From NCBI GenBank assembly GCA_902500805.1, contig CABVSA010000003.1:1-64000 (forward strand): a DNA stretch of 64,000 bases. Reading direction: 5' to 3'. Numbering within the stretch: position 1 is the stretch's first letter; each line of letters starts with the position of its first letter. Below the pieces are notes generated by a model that was given only the letters and a program-made list of their open reading frames with translations, did no database searches and had not been told where the DNA came from. This document shows positions 9,377 to 18,564 of the stretch, in pieces. This stretch comes from an uncultured Nitrospira sp. Its GTDB lineage: Bacteria; Nitrospirota; Nitrospiria; Nitrospirales; Nitrospiraceae. Both the position numbers and the translations under genes were made by a program.

Positions 9377-9668
9377 GACACAGGTGGCAATCGTCGCACA
9401 GATTTCGTTCCATACCTCTTGGAACAACCCCAGGAACTCAGGCTGGATACACCGCGAGTTGAAGAGCGCGCCCAGGGGTACTGATTGTATACAAATATGA
9501 CTCTGTTGTTTGCCCGGCAACCAGCAATTCTCCCTGATCTCACCTTGACTTAACGCAGTTCGAGAAGCTACCCTAACCCCCTTTCAATACCAGGAGATGG
9601 GTACATATGGCCCATGCTCTATGGGTGTCCTTTTCCCCTGAGTAACAGAAACTGTTTGGGAGCTCTTT
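9377..9668. other. intergenic region between secA and midA
   Basis: 292 bp without a convincing gene. It holds a possible promoter (TTGACT/TACCCT) for the midA-nuo operon. A 44-codon frame beginning inside the end of secA has no recognisable features and is not called. Confidence 0.4.
9545..9574 (+). promoter_or_regulatory. candidate promoter of midA-nuo operon
   Basis: TTGACT (9545-9550), an 18-bp spacer and TACCCT (9569-9574), about 95 bp before the midA start. The -35 match is good and the -10 match is moderate. Confidence 0.3.
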
Positions 9669-10844
9669 GTGAGCGTTGGCCATCCAGAACTCGTTGCTGC
9701 CATTGCCTCGGAGGTGATTGCCCTCGGTCCAATTCCGTTTGCGCGGTTCATGGAGTTAGCCTTGTACCATCCACAGTTCGGCTACTACATGCGCTCATCG
9801 GAACCGGTGGCTGAGCGGATCGGCTGGAAGGGTGATTTCTACACAAGCTCGGACGTCCATCCGATTCTTGGGCAAGCGCTGGCCAAACAAGCCGAGCAAA
9901 TGGACCGACTGCTCGGGCAACCGAGCTCCTTCACTCTTGTGGAGATGGGCCCAGGGAAGGGGTTGTTGGCACGACATATCTTGTCGACTTGTCAGCGCGA
10001 CTATCCTTCATTCTTCCACCGCCTCCACTATATTTTGATTGAACGAAGCCCGGCCATGCGCGAGGCACAACGTATCCATCTGGCCCCCTGGCTTGAGCGA
10101 CCTAATCTCATCACCTGGGTGGACGATCTTCCCACTATCCCCTCGCACAGCCTGACCGGGCTGTGCCTCAGCAATGAACTCGTGGACTCATTTCCGGTTC
10201 ACCGCATCCAGCTGACGGCACATGGCCTTGAAGAACTTTGGGTGGACTATCGGGATGGGCGGTTCGTGGAGTGTCTCAAACCGCTGTCATCGGATCGACT
10301 CGCAGCTCATCTTCGCCACATCGGTTCGGATTGGGTGGAAGGGTACCGCACGGAGGTGAATCTCGAGGCCGTCGATTGGATGACTCAGGTGGCCCACCGT
10401 TTGGCTCGTGGCTTTGTGCTCACCATCGATTACGGCCACACCGCACAGGACCTCTACTCCCTCGATCGAAAACGCGGAACATTCCTCTGCTACCGCCGCC
10501 ACGCGATTCATGAGGATCCGTTCCTGCACGTGGGCGAGCAGGACATGACCGCCCATGTGGATTTTTCGAGTTTGGCGACTGCCGGTGAAGAACAGGGTCT
10601 CCACACGACCGGCTTCACCAACCAGATGAGTTTTCTCATGGGGCTCGGGATCGAGCAGATGCTCACAGGGCTGAACCAGGACAGCCCGGAACTCGCAGCA
10701 GCGATTCAGTTGCTGAAGCCAAACGGGATGGGCACCACGTTCAAAGTCCTCGTTCAGCATAAAACCGTGCCGAATCCGAAACTCGATGGATTGCAGTATC
10801 AACCGTTCTTCCGTTCGGCACTCACCACACAGTCGGCGGCGTAG
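9669..10844 (+). CDS. SAM-dependent methyltransferase, MidA/NDUFAF7 family
   Basis: 391 residues of the family whose mitochondrial member NDUFAF7 methylates an arginine of complex I subunit NDUFS2 during assembly. Family marks are ARFMELALYHPQFGYY, GDFYTSSDV (55-63), the SAM loop E-M-G-P-G-K-G (92-98), and LIERSPAMRE. It starts at GTG 9669, 6 nt after GGAG. Its stop lies 9 bp before the nuoA start, so it heads the complex I operon. That position supports a role in NuoCD maturation (inference). The NuoD part of NuoCD keeps the equivalent arginine (R216). Confidence 0.88.
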   Translation: MSVGHPELVAAIASEVIALGPIPFARFMELALYHPQFGYYMRSSEPVAERIGWKGDFYTSSDVHPILGQALAKQAEQMDRLLGQPSSFTLVEMGPGKGLLARHILSTCQRDYPSFFHRLHYILIERSPAMREAQRIHLAPWLERPNLITWVDDLPTIPSHSLTGLCLSNELVDSFPVHRIQLTAHGLEELWVDYRDGRFVECLKPLSSDRLAAHLRHIGSDWVEGYRTEVNLEAVDWMTQVAHRLARGFVLTIDYGHTAQDLYSLDRKRGTFLCYRRHAIHEDPFLHVGEQDMTAHVDFSSLATAGEEQGLHTTGFTNQMSFLMGLGIEQMLTGLNQDSPELAAAIQLLKPNGMGTTFKVLVQHKTVPNPKLDGLQYQPFFRSALTTQSAA

Positions 10845-10853
10845 GGCTGAAGC

Positions 10854-11276
10854 ATGATGACCTCTCCAGTATTCAGTGACGGTTCAGGTGTCGCGCTTCA
10901 CGATGCCGTCATCGCGCCCGTCCCTGAAAACTATTTACCCATTCTCCTGTTCATTGCCATAGGGATTGTCCTTGGAACATTGACGCTCTATGTTGGGAAG
11001 TTTGTTCGCCCCAACCAGCCCTATCGCGCCAAGCTGGCGCCGTACGAAAGCGGAAGTCCGCTCTTTCAGGATGCCCGGGTGCAGTTTCCGATTCGGTATT
11101 ACGTGATCGCGATGCTGTTCGTCATTTTCGATATCGAAATCGTCTTTATGTTTCCTTGGGCCATTGCCTTTACCAGGCTTGGGCTAGTGGGATTAGTGGA
11201 AATGATGGTCTTCATCGCCATTTTGATCGTGGGGTTTTGGTACGCGTGGAAAAAGGGCGCGTTGGAATGGGATTGA
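10854..11276 (+). CDS. nuoA: NADH-quinone oxidoreductase subunit A
   Basis: 140 residues and three membrane helices: ILLFIAIGIVLGTLTLYVG; the conserved Y-E-S-G-S-P-L and RFPIRYYVIAMLFVIFDIEIVF-like segment; and MVFIAILIVGFWYAW, ending K-K-G-A-L-E-W. This is typical NuoA. It is an integral subunit of the membrane arm near the quinone site. The tandem ATGs at 10854 and 10857 are both possible starts. It is followed by a repeat-containing spacer before nuoB. Confidence 0.97.
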   Translation: MMTSPVFSDGSGVALHDAVIAPVPENYLPILLFIAIGIVLGTLTLYVGKFVRPNQPYRAKLAPYESGSPLFQDARVQFPIRYYVIAMLFVIFDIEIVFMFPWAIAFTRLGLVGLVEMMVFIAILIVGFWYAWKKGALEWD

Positions 11277-11373
11277 AATCGAGCCGTTGTTCGTATCTCG
11301 TGAAGCGTGAAGCGCAAACGTTGCGCATTTCGCCTTCAACGAATAACGATTCACGAACGACGAGAGACGTATC
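11277..11373. repeat. intergenic inverted repeat, nuoA-nuoB
   Basis: 97 bp built of the words TCGTGAAGCGTGAAGCG on the left and TTCACGAACGACGAGAGACG on the right. The right arm reads back as CGTCTCTCGTCGTTCGTGAA, so the spacer can fold. The same words recur at nuoE-nuoF, nuoF-nuoG and nuoK-nuoL. Confidence 0.7.
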
Positions 11374-11853
11374 ATGAGTCTTCTTGAACGCCAGTTTGAC
11401 GCCAACATCGTCACGACCAACCTGGATGCGGTCGTCAATTGGGCGAGAAAGTCCGCCCTCTGGCCCATGACGTTCGGGCTGGCCTGCTGTGCCATCGAGA
11501 TGATCGCCAGCGTTTCCTCTCGCTATGACTTAGATCGCTTCGGGGCCGGCGTTTTTCGGGCGTCCCCCAGACAATCGGATCTCATGATCGTCGCGGGAAC
11601 GGTTTCGCGCAAGATGGCGCCGGTGATTCGCCGGATCTACGATCAAATGCCTGAGCCGCGCTATGTGATTTGTATGGGCTCCTGTGCGACTTCCGGCAAT
11701 CACTACAACAGCTATGCGGTCGTGCAGGGTGTGGACCAGATCGTACCGGTCGATGTGTATGTGCCCGGATGCCCGCCGAGGCCGGAAGCCTTGCTGGACG
11801 GACTCTTGAAGTTACAGGAAAAGATTCAGCGGGAAAGAGTGTTTGTGAAATAG
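11374..11853 (+). CDS. nuoB: NADH-quinone oxidoreductase subunit B
   Basis: A 159-residue peripheral subunit carrying the terminal 4Fe-4S cluster N2 that reduces quinone. The tandem cysteines C38-C39 (G-L-A-C-C-A-I-E-M), C104 (M-G-S-C-A-T-S-G) and C133 (V-P-G-C-P-P-R-P-E) are present. Length is normal. It is separated from nuoA and nuoCD by repeat-bearing spacers but lies in the same orientation and is presumably cotranscribed. Confidence 0.98.
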   Translation: MSLLERQFDANIVTTNLDAVVNWARKSALWPMTFGLACCAIEMIASVSSRYDLDRFGAGVFRASPRQSDLMIVAGTVSRKMAPVIRRIYDQMPEPRYVICMGSCATSGNHYNSYAVVQGVDQIVPVDVYVPGCPPRPEALLDGLLKLQEKIQRERVFVK

Positions 11854-11943
11854 TCATCGGTCATTCGTCGGTGGTCATTCTCGCGATGGATGCCATCCAC
11901 AGCTCGTCTCCGGACCAGTGACGATTGACCCGGTATCAATGCC
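11854..11943. repeat. intergenic repeat, nuoB-nuoCD
   Basis: 90 bp with GTCATCGGTCATTCGTCGG and GGTCATT on the left and CCAGTGACGATTGACC on the right. The words match the nuoL-nuoM spacer (GTCACT, GTCATT and their complements). It can form an imperfect fold-back. Confidence 0.55.
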
Positions 11944-13695
11944 ATGCAACCTCTCATCGAAACGCTGTTGAGCAAATTCCCTGAGGCCGTGCTCTCAGCT
12001 GACGTCGACACTGCGCACGCGGAAACGACCGTGCAGGTCGCCGCACCCCGGATCTTGGAAGTGATGCGTTTCCTTCATGATGCACCGGAAGCCTGCTTTG
12101 ACCACATCACGGATATCTGCTCAGCCGACTATCCGTCCGACCAACAGCGGTTCGAGGTCATCTACCAGCTCCTCTCAATTCCCCACGGGAAACGGATCCG
12201 CCTCAAAACCAGGCTCACGGAAGAGAACCCCTCCCTTGATTCGATCACGAGCATCTGGCGTGGTGCAGACTTTCTGGAGCGCGAAGTGTACGACATGATG
12301 GGGATCCGATTCGCCGGGCATCCGGATCTGCGCCGTATTCTCCTCCCCGAAGACTACACTGAAGGCTATCCCTTGCGAAAAGATTTCCCCGCCGAGGGAC
12401 GAGGCTGGCGCAGTCAGTTTGACTTTATCCCGCGACTTGATGAGCCGCCGGTGGAACAGGTCGACAGCGAGGTCTCCGAAGCCGATAGGAAGGTGTTCCT
12501 GGCGAACCCTAATGCCTCGCCGTCCAATCGACGGGAAGAACTCTTGTTGAACATGGGACCGCAACATCCCAGCACGCATGGCGTCGTGCGGGTCGTCCTC
12601 GAGCTGGATGGCGAACGGATCGTCAAGGCCACGCCGGATCTCGGCTATCTCCATCGAGGAGTGGAAAAGCTGGCTGAAGGCTTGGCGTACATGCAAATCA
12701 TTCCGCACACCGACCGGCTGGATTACGTCTGTGCGATGGCGAACAACTACGCCTATGTCCGAGCCGTGGAGAAACTCCTCGGTATCACCGTACCCGAGCG
12801 TGCGGAATACATCCGCACCATCGTTGCGGAAATGCAGCGCATTCTCGGCCATCTCTTCTGGCTGGGCGCCCAGGCCCTGGATATCGGCGCGATGACGGTG
12901 TTCTTCTGGACGTTTCGCGAGCGCGAAACGTTGCTCGATATGTTCGAACAACTCTGCGGGGCCAGACTGACTCTGAATTACTATCGGATCGGCGGGGTTG
13001 ATAGCGACTTCACTCCGGAACTGGTGGCTCGCTTGAGAACATTCTTGGAGACGTTCCCGCAGAAGGTCAACGAGTACGATACACTTCTCGCCAGCAACCG
13101 CATTTGGCTGGCACGAACCAAACATATCGCGGTGATCTCCGGGAAAGACGCCATCAATTTCGGCATGACCGGTCCGTCTCTGCGAGGGTCCGGGGTGGCG
13201 TACGATGTTCGCAAGCTTGAACCCTACGGGGTCTACCACAAAGTGGATTGGGAGGTCCCGGTCGGGAAAAACGGCGACACGTATGACCGGTATTGGATAC
13301 GCGTCGAGGAAATGCGCCAGAGCGCGCGGATCATCTCCCAATGTCTCGACCAGATGCCGCCTGGCCCAATCATCGCTGACGTGCCGCAATACATTCCGCC
13401 GCCGAAGCAACTGGTGATGCGGGATATGGAGAGCTTGATTCACCATTTCATCATCTTTACGCAGGGGTTCAAACCGCCGAAAGGCGAAACCTATTGCCCG
13501 ACTGAAGCCCCCAAAGGGGAACTCGGCTTCTTCATCATCAGTGACGGCAGTCCCCGCCCCTATCGTCTGAAGATTCGTTCACCGTCCTTTATTCACATGG
13601 GCGCGTTCGACCATATGGCGCGAGGCTATTTGATTTCCGACATCATTACGATTTTCGGCACATACGATGTGGTCATGGGGGAATGTGATAGATGA
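11944..13695 (+). CDS. nuoCD: NADH-quinone oxidoreductase fused subunits C and D
   Basis: 583 residues. Residues 1 to about 185 are the NuoC part (ITDICSADYP, WRGADFLEREVYDMMGIRF, LPEDYTEGYPLRKDFP). Residues about 195-583 are the NuoD part (NMGPQHPSTHGVVR, LDYVCAMANNYAYV, RIGGVDSDF, SFIHMGAFDHMARG, ending M-G-E-C-D-R). It forms part of the quinone-binding module. Arg216 in G-V-V-R corresponds to the arginine methylated by NDUFAF7 in mitochondrial NDUFS2, as recalled. Fusion of C and D is known in other bacteria such as E. coli. Confidence 0.97.
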   Translation: MQPLIETLLSKFPEAVLSADVDTAHAETTVQVAAPRILEVMRFLHDAPEACFDHITDICSADYPSDQQRFEVIYQLLSIPHGKRIRLKTRLTEENPSLDSITSIWRGADFLEREVYDMMGIRFAGHPDLRRILLPEDYTEGYPLRKDFPAEGRGWRSQFDFIPRLDEPPVEQVDSEVSEADRKVFLANPNASPSNRREELLLNMGPQHPSTHGVVRVVLELDGERIVKATPDLGYLHRGVEKLAEGLAYMQIIPHTDRLDYVCAMANNYAYVRAVEKLLGITVPERAEYIRTIVAEMQRILGHLFWLGAQALDIGAMTVFFWTFRERETLLDMFEQLCGARLTLNYYRIGGVDSDFTPELVARLRTFLETFPQKVNEYDTLLASNRIWLARTKHIAVISGKDAINFGMTGPSLRGSGVAYDVRKLEPYGVYHKVDWEVPVGKNGDTYDRYWIRVEEMRQSARIISQCLDQMPPGPIIADVPQYIPPPKQLVMRDMESLIHHFIIFTQGFKPPKGETYCPTEAPKGELGFFIISDGSPRPYRLKIRSPSFIHMGAFDHMARGYLISDIITIFGTYDVVMGECDR

Positions 13696-13701
13696 GGCAT
13701 A

Positions 13702-13784
13702 CGGTCAGGATGTTCCAGCGCCCGCTGCCCGCGCACGATCAGAATGTGCTCGGTCAATGCGCGCAGTGTGGAACGTCCTGACCG
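13702..13784. repeat. intergenic inverted repeat, nuoCD-nuoE
   Basis: The arms at 13702-13717 (CGGTCAGGATGTTCCA) and 13769-13784 (TGGAACGTCCTGACCG) are complementary with one mismatch. The loop also contains short GC-rich complementary stretches (GCTGCCCGCGCA/TGCGCGCAG). Confidence 0.8.
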
Positions 13785-13800
13785 CCGCCTCGATAAAGGG

Positions 13801-14358
13801 ATGTGTGGAGGAACCGTGCTGAAGGACAAATACGGAAAAGAAATCGACGAGATCCTGAGCCGCTATCCGGTCAAGCGCTCGGCGTTGATCCCGCTGCTCT
13901 ATGTCGCGCAGCGCGATCAGGGCTACGTGAGCGAGGCGGTCATGCAAGAAATTGCACGGTTGCTCGGGCTAACCCCGCCGCAAGTCTACGAAACCGTCAC
14001 GTTTTACACGATGTTCAATCTGAAACCGGTGGGCAAGTTCCACATTCAGGTCTGTAAGTCGCTCATGTGCGCACTGGTCGGCTCAGATACAATGATCGGA
14101 TGGATCAAGACCAAGCTTGGGATTGCACCGGGTGAATCAACGACGGACGGCCTGTTCACCCTCAGCGCGGTCGAATGTTTGGCGGCCTGCGGGACCGGTC
14201 CCATGATGCAGATCAATGAAGACTATTATGAACAGGTGACTGAGGACAAGCTCAACCGCATTTTGGCTGATTTACGATCGACAGGAACCAGCGCATTGAA
14301 GAGCGGGCCTTTTATGTGGCCGGAACCGACGCCCGCAGAGCGGGCGCGTGAAGCGTGA
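13801..14358 (+). CDS. nuoE: NADH-quinone oxidoreductase subunit E
   Basis: A protein of about 185 residues carrying the 2Fe-2S cluster N1a. Cluster cysteines lie in V-C-K-S-L-M-C and E-C-L-A-A-C-G-T-G-P. Upstream, RSALIPLLYVAQRDQGYV and VYETVTFYTMFNLKPVG are typical of the family. Starts are possible at ATG 13801 or at GTG 13816, which follows GGAGG; a further upstream ATG at 13744 lies inside the repeat and is unlikely. The last codons (R-A-R-E-A-stop) are written by the next repeat (GCGTGAAGCGTGA). Confidence 0.96.
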   Translation: MCGGTVLKDKYGKEIDEILSRYPVKRSALIPLLYVAQRDQGYVSEAVMQEIARLLGLTPPQVYETVTFYTMFNLKPVGKFHIQVCKSLMCALVGSDTMIGWIKTKLGIAPGESTTDGLFTLSAVECLAACGTGPMMQINEDYYEQVTEDKLNRILADLRSTGTSALKSGPFMWPEPTPAERAREA

Positions 14359-14436
14359 TGCGTATTTCGTCGTTCGCAAGAAAGAACGTCGGGTTGTCTG
14401 ACGCTTCACGTTTCACGAGAGACGCTTCACGAGATT
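14345..14436. repeat. intergenic inverted repeat, nuoE-nuoF
   Basis: The left arm CGTGAAGCGTGATGCG and right arm CGCTTCACGTTTCACG are near complements. A further TTTCACGAGAGACGCTTCACG follows. The left arm overlaps the final codons and stop of nuoE. Confidence 0.75.
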
Positions 14437-14439
14437 AAG

Positions 14440-15759
14440 ATGCCTAAACACGAACTGATCTTACTGAAAAACATGATGCAGCCCGGCTATACCGGATCGC
14501 TACAGGACTATGAGAAGACAGGAGGCTATCAGGCTGTTCGCAACACGTTCGGGAAAGTCGCGCCGGCAGATGTGACCACGATGGTACGAAAATCAGGCCT
14601 CCGCGGACGCGGTGGTGCCGGCTTCCCGACCGGAGTGAAGTGGGGCTTCCTCCCCAAAGATTACCAAGGTCCCAGATACCTCTGTTGCAACGCCGACGAG
14701 AGCGAGCCCGGCACGTTCAAGGACCGACAGCTGATGGAGCGCGATCCTCACCAAGTCTTGGAAGGCATCCTGTTGGCCTGCTATGCCATTGGCGCGGAAA
14801 CGGCTTACATCTATATCCGCGGAGAAATGGTCCTGGGCTCTAGGATTTTGGAGCAGGCCATCAATGAGGCCCGAGCGGCCGGATACATCGGGAAGAATAT
14901 TCTCGGCACCGGTATTCACGCAGACGTGTGGGTGCATCGTGGAGCAGGCGCCTATATCTGTGGTGAAGAAACGGCTCTCTTGGAATCGCTCGAAGGCAAA
15001 CGCGGACTCCCGCGCATTAAACCGCCGTTTCCTGCCACGCACGGGCTCTACAACAAACCCACGGTCGTCAATAACGTCGAGACGTTGGCTAACCTTCCCC
15101 ACATCCTGAACCGCGGCCCCGAATGGTTTGCGGCGATCGGGTCCCCGCCGAAAAGCACCGGGACCAGGGTGTTCTGTGTGAGCGGACATGTCAAACGACC
15201 GGGTAATTATGAAGTGCCGATGGGGATCACGATCCGAGAGTTGGTCTACGAACATGCCGGCGGGATGCGATCCGATAAACCCCTGAAAGCCATCATTCCC
15301 GGCGGAGCCTCGGCCCCCTTTCTGACGCCGGCGCATCTCGACGTGAAGCTGGATTTTGAGCACGTGGCCACGGCAGGATCGATGCTCGGATCCGGCGGCG
15401 TCACCGTCATGGAAGAAGGGACCAGTATGGTCTGGGCGGCGCTCCGGTTGATGGAATTCTTCTACCACGAGTCTTGCGGGAAGTGCAGTCCCTGTCGGGA
15501 GGGCAGCTCATGGCTGGTTCAAACATTGCGCAGGATTTTGGCGAAACGTGGCCGGATGCAAGATCTTGAAACCTTGTTGGATCTATGCAAGAACATCGCA
15601 GGCCGAACGGTTTGTGCGTTTGGGGATGCGGAGGTCGCTCCGATCCAGAGTACGCTGAAGCACTGGCGGCAGGAATATGTGGACCTCATCCACGAAGCAG
15701 AAGCCGCGAATTTGATCAGACCTGAGCCGGTAGGAGCAAAGCACGAACGTTTCTCGTGA
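14440..15759 (+). CDS. nuoF: NADH-quinone oxidoreductase subunit F
   Basis: A 439-residue NADH- and FMN-binding subunit. It has the glycine-rich G-R-G-G-A-G-F-P-T-G (56-65), NADESEPGTFKDR (FMN/NADH pocket), GAGAYICGEETALLESLEG, and N3 cluster cysteines C346, C349, C352 and C392. Length is normal. The stop codon is part of a repeat (TTCTCGTGAAGCG), so the C-terminal tail is shaped by the repeat. In a nitrite oxidiser this complex could run in reverse to make NADH (inference). Confidence 0.98.
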   Translation: MPKHELILLKNMMQPGYTGSLQDYEKTGGYQAVRNTFGKVAPADVTTMVRKSGLRGRGGAGFPTGVKWGFLPKDYQGPRYLCCNADESEPGTFKDRQLMERDPHQVLEGILLACYAIGAETAYIYIRGEMVLGSRILEQAINEARAAGYIGKNILGTGIHADVWVHRGAGAYICGEETALLESLEGKRGLPRIKPPFPATHGLYNKPTVVNNVETLANLPHILNRGPEWFAAIGSPPKSTGTRVFCVSGHVKRPGNYEVPMGITIRELVYEHAGGMRSDKPLKAIIPGGASAPFLTPAHLDVKLDFEHVATAGSMLGSGGVTVMEEGTSMVWAALRLMEFFYHESCGKCSPCREGSSWLVQTLRRILAKRGRMQDLETLLDLCKNIAGRTVCAFGDAEVAPIQSTLKHWRQEYVDLIHEAEAANLIRPEPVGAKHERFS

Positions 15760-15853
15760 AGCGTCTCTCGTCTGGTGCACGTGTAAGGGGATGGATGAAT
15801 TGTGAGATCGTACGAACTGGCGCTTCACGTTTCACGAACAACGCGCGACGAGC
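15752..15853. repeat. intergenic inverted repeat, nuoF-nuoG
   Basis: The left word TTTCTCGTGAAGCGTCTCTCG includes the nuoF stop. The right words are GGCGCTTCACGTTTCACGAA and CAACGCGCGACGAG. It belongs to the same word family as the nuoA-nuoB, nuoE-nuoF and nuoK-nuoL spacers. Confidence 0.7.
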
Positions 15854-15856
15854 ATA

Positions 15857-18523
15857 ATGCCTGATACGACAGCCCCAATGGTTCGCATGACGATCGATGG
15901 AATGACCGTCAAGGTCCCGAAAGGCACCTTGGTGATCGAAGCCGCCCGGCGTGTCGGCGTCATGATTCCGCATTTCTGCTACCACCCGAAGCTCAAGCCG
16001 GACGCCAACTGCCGCATGTGCCTGGTCGAAGTCGAAAAGATGCCGAAACTCCAAACTGCCTGCAGCACCCCGGTCGACGAGGGCATGAGCGTGCGCACCG
16101 CCACAAGCGTGGTCAACGATGCCCATCGATCGGTGCTCGAGTTTATCCTCGCCAATCATCCGCTCGATTGCCCGGTCTGCGATCAAGGCGGGAAATGCGA
16201 CCTTCAAGATTTTTCCCATCAGTACACGGCCACCAGCCGATTCATTGAGACCAAGCGCGTGTTTCAGAAGGAGTATTTCAGTCCACTGATCGAAACCCAG
16301 ATGAATCGCTGCGTGCAGTGTCTCCGCTGTGTCCGCTACTGCGATGAAGTGATGGACGTCAAGGCCCTGGCGCCGGCCGGTCGCGGCACTATGACGGAAA
16401 TCAAGCACTTCGGCCCGCACCCGTTGGACTGCGAGTTCTGCGGAGGCTGCGTGCAGATCTGCCCGGTCGGAGCCATTACCAGCCGGCTGTCCATGTATGA
16501 ATACCGGCCCTGGATGCTGAAGCGAGCCGACACCATCTGCGCGTACTGCGGAGACGGATGCCAGATGACCGTGCATACGAAGGGGACGGAGTTGATCGAG
16601 GTCAACTCAGCCCATGGAGCGGGACGTAACAACGGAGACCTTTGTGCTCGCGGTTTTTTTGGATTCCATGCGTCGAGCCATTCGGAACGCCTGACTCACC
16701 CGCTCATTCGCCGGAATGGCGCACTGGTCCAGACCACATGGGAAGAGGCCTTGGAATATGTCGCCGATCGCATCAGCACGATCAAGACCACGCACGGAGG
16801 ATCGAGCTTCGGGGGATTGATCTCAGGCCGGTGTACGAATGAAGAGCTGTACCTCTTCCAAAAACTTCTCCGCGTTGCCGTCGGCACCAACCACATCGAC
16901 AGCAGCGCCCGCTATGGACACGTCAACGGCGTCCACGCCATGCAACTCGTCCAAGGTACGCATCGCTGGACCGTGACGTTCGAAGACATCCTGGATGCCG
17001 ACGTGTTGCTTCTCGTCGGGACGAATATTACCGAAACCAACCCAGTCACCGGCCTCAAGGTTAAAGAAGCGGTCAAAAAGCGTCGGGCGACGTTAATCAC
17101 GATTGAGCCCCTGGAGCCGGTGATTGGAACGATCAGCAACATTGCGACCCTCTCGCACCATCATTTCCGTACTCTGCCGAGCGACATCCCCACCACCGTC
17201 CTGGGCTTGCTGAAGGCCGTCGTCGAACAGAGTCTGATACAACCGAACCTGACACAACAGTACCCCGCCTATGTCGGCGCGGTCACGAGCGCCGTGCAGG
17301 CAATCTCCTGGCAGGATCTCCGGTCGACGACGGGAATAGAGCCCGAGGCGTTCGAACAGGCTGCCAAGGTTCTCGCGGCCGGACGGCGGGTGGTCGTGCT
17401 CACCGGACAGCTGCTCTTACGAAGTGAACGCGGATATCGTGGATCTTTGACTCTCCTCGATCTGCTGCTGCTGACCGGCAAGCTGGATCAACCAGGCTGC
17501 GGCTTCGCTCCGCTTGCGGAAGAGAATAACGACCAAGGAGCGGTGGAGATGGGTGCCGTCGCGGAATTTCTTCCGGGCGCTTGCTCCGTGACCAACTGCG
17601 GCGACCACGATCGGATCATGAAGCAGTGGAACGCGGACGTGTCCCCCGATGTCGGAGCGTCCCTCGTCGACATGCTGGATCGTGCCAAAGCGGGATCGCT
17701 CAAGGGGATGCTCATCGTCGGAGAAAATCCGGTTGGGAGCCTGCCGGCATCACTGCGCCCCGAGGAAGCCTTGCGCAAACTCGATCTGCTCGTCTGTCAG
17801 GAACTCTTTTTGACTGAAACCGCAGCGCTCGCTCACGTCGTGTTGCCGGTCGCGTCATCTCTGGAGAAAAGCGGAACGTTCACGAATACCGAAGGGCATG
17901 TCCAAGCCGTTCGTCCCTCAATTGACCCTCCTGGAGAAAGCCGGCCGGACTGGGAAATCTTTTCAGCTCTCTCCATTTTATTGGGCTCACCGATGGAATA
18001 CGCCGAGAGCAAAGAGATCCTCAAGGAAATTCGAAGCCTTCTTCCTGGCTACGGATCTCTTGGACCCACCCCGCTGCCTCCGAAAATCGATCGCGCGACG
18101 ATGGAACGGTATCTCACCGATGGCTATCAGCGTGACCTTGCGGCACGATATCAACTCGTGGTACCGAAATCCCGCCCGGATGGAACGTTGCGACTCGACC
18201 TCGTCCAGAGCCTGTTTCACTCGGGAAAGTTTTCGACCCGCTCCAAGGGCTTGTTACAAGTAGAAGACAGGGGACGGCTTCGAATCAATCCGGTTGATGC
18301 AGCCCGCTTTGCCTTGGTGAACGGCGACCGAGTTCGCCTCTCCAGCACATCCGGAGAAATGACCACCGAAGTGACGCTTGTGGAGCGAGTCCCACAGGGA
18401 ACGGCCTGGTTCCCGGATCACTTCGGCCAAGCTGCCGTCCGATTATTTGACTGCGTCATTGATCCCATCACTCACGCGCCATCCCTCCGAACGGCAACCG
18501 TGTCCATGATGAGGGTGGCCTGA
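15857..18523 (+). CDS. nuoG: NADH-quinone oxidoreductase subunit G
   Basis: An 888-residue iron-sulfur subunit of the hydrophilic arm. An N-terminal 2Fe-2S domain (CYHPKLKPDANCRMC, then T-A-C) precedes a His-ligated cluster (H-P-L-D-C-P-V-C-D-Q-G-G-K-C). Two cysteine sets follow, CVQCLRCVRYC and CEFCGGCVQICP. Next comes a molybdopterin-oxidoreductase-like region with a further 4Fe-4S set (C-A-Y-C-G-D-G-C ... G-D-L-C), matching the extra N7-type cluster. The C-terminal molydopterin-binding-like fold keeps no evident catalytic role. Normal gene order. Confidence 0.97.
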   Translation: MPDTTAPMVRMTIDGMTVKVPKGTLVIEAARRVGVMIPHFCYHPKLKPDANCRMCLVEVEKMPKLQTACSTPVDEGMSVRTATSVVNDAHRSVLEFILANHPLDCPVCDQGGKCDLQDFSHQYTATSRFIETKRVFQKEYFSPLIETQMNRCVQCLRCVRYCDEVMDVKALAPAGRGTMTEIKHFGPHPLDCEFCGGCVQICPVGAITSRLSMYEYRPWMLKRADTICAYCGDGCQMTVHTKGTELIEVNSAHGAGRNNGDLCARGFFGFHASSHSERLTHPLIRRNGALVQTTWEEALEYVADRISTIKTTHGGSSFGGLISGRCTNEELYLFQKLLRVAVGTNHIDSSARYGHVNGVHAMQLVQGTHRWTVTFEDILDADVLLLVGTNITETNPVTGLKVKEAVKKRRATLITIEPLEPVIGTISNIATLSHHHFRTLPSDIPTTVLGLLKAVVEQSLIQPNLTQQYPAYVGAVTSAVQAISWQDLRSTTGIEPEAFEQAAKVLAAGRRVVVLTGQLLLRSERGYRGSLTLLDLLLLTGKLDQPGCGFAPLAEENNDQGAVEMGAVAEFLPGACSVTNCGDHDRIMKQWNADVSPDVGASLVDMLDRAKAGSLKGMLIVGENPVGSLPASLRPEEALRKLDLLVCQELFLTETAALAHVVLPVASSLEKSGTFTNTEGHVQAVRPSIDPPGESRPDWEIFSALSILLGSPMEYAESKEILKEIRSLLPGYGSLGPTPLPPKIDRATMERYLTDGYQRDLAARYQLVVPKSRPDGTLRLDLVQSLFHSGKFSTRSKGLLQVEDRGRLRINPVDAARFALVNGDRVRLSSTSGEMTTEVTLVERVPQGTAWFPDHFGQAAVRLFDCVIDPITHAPSLRTATVSMMRVA

Positions 18524-18564
18524 GAATTTGTTGAGCACTGCGACTATGCGAATCGAGGAGTCCC

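Noticed and set aside
9366-9500. 44-codon frame overlapping the end of secA
   Set aside because: No recognisable features or ribosome binding site; it starts inside the secA zinc motif.
12175-13446. 423-codon open frame antisense to nuoCD
   Set aside because: It is the mirror of a highly conserved coding sequence in GC-rich DNA and shows no domain or start signal. Other long antisense frames (14593-15468 opposite nuoF, 15716-16576 opposite nuoG) are explained the same way.
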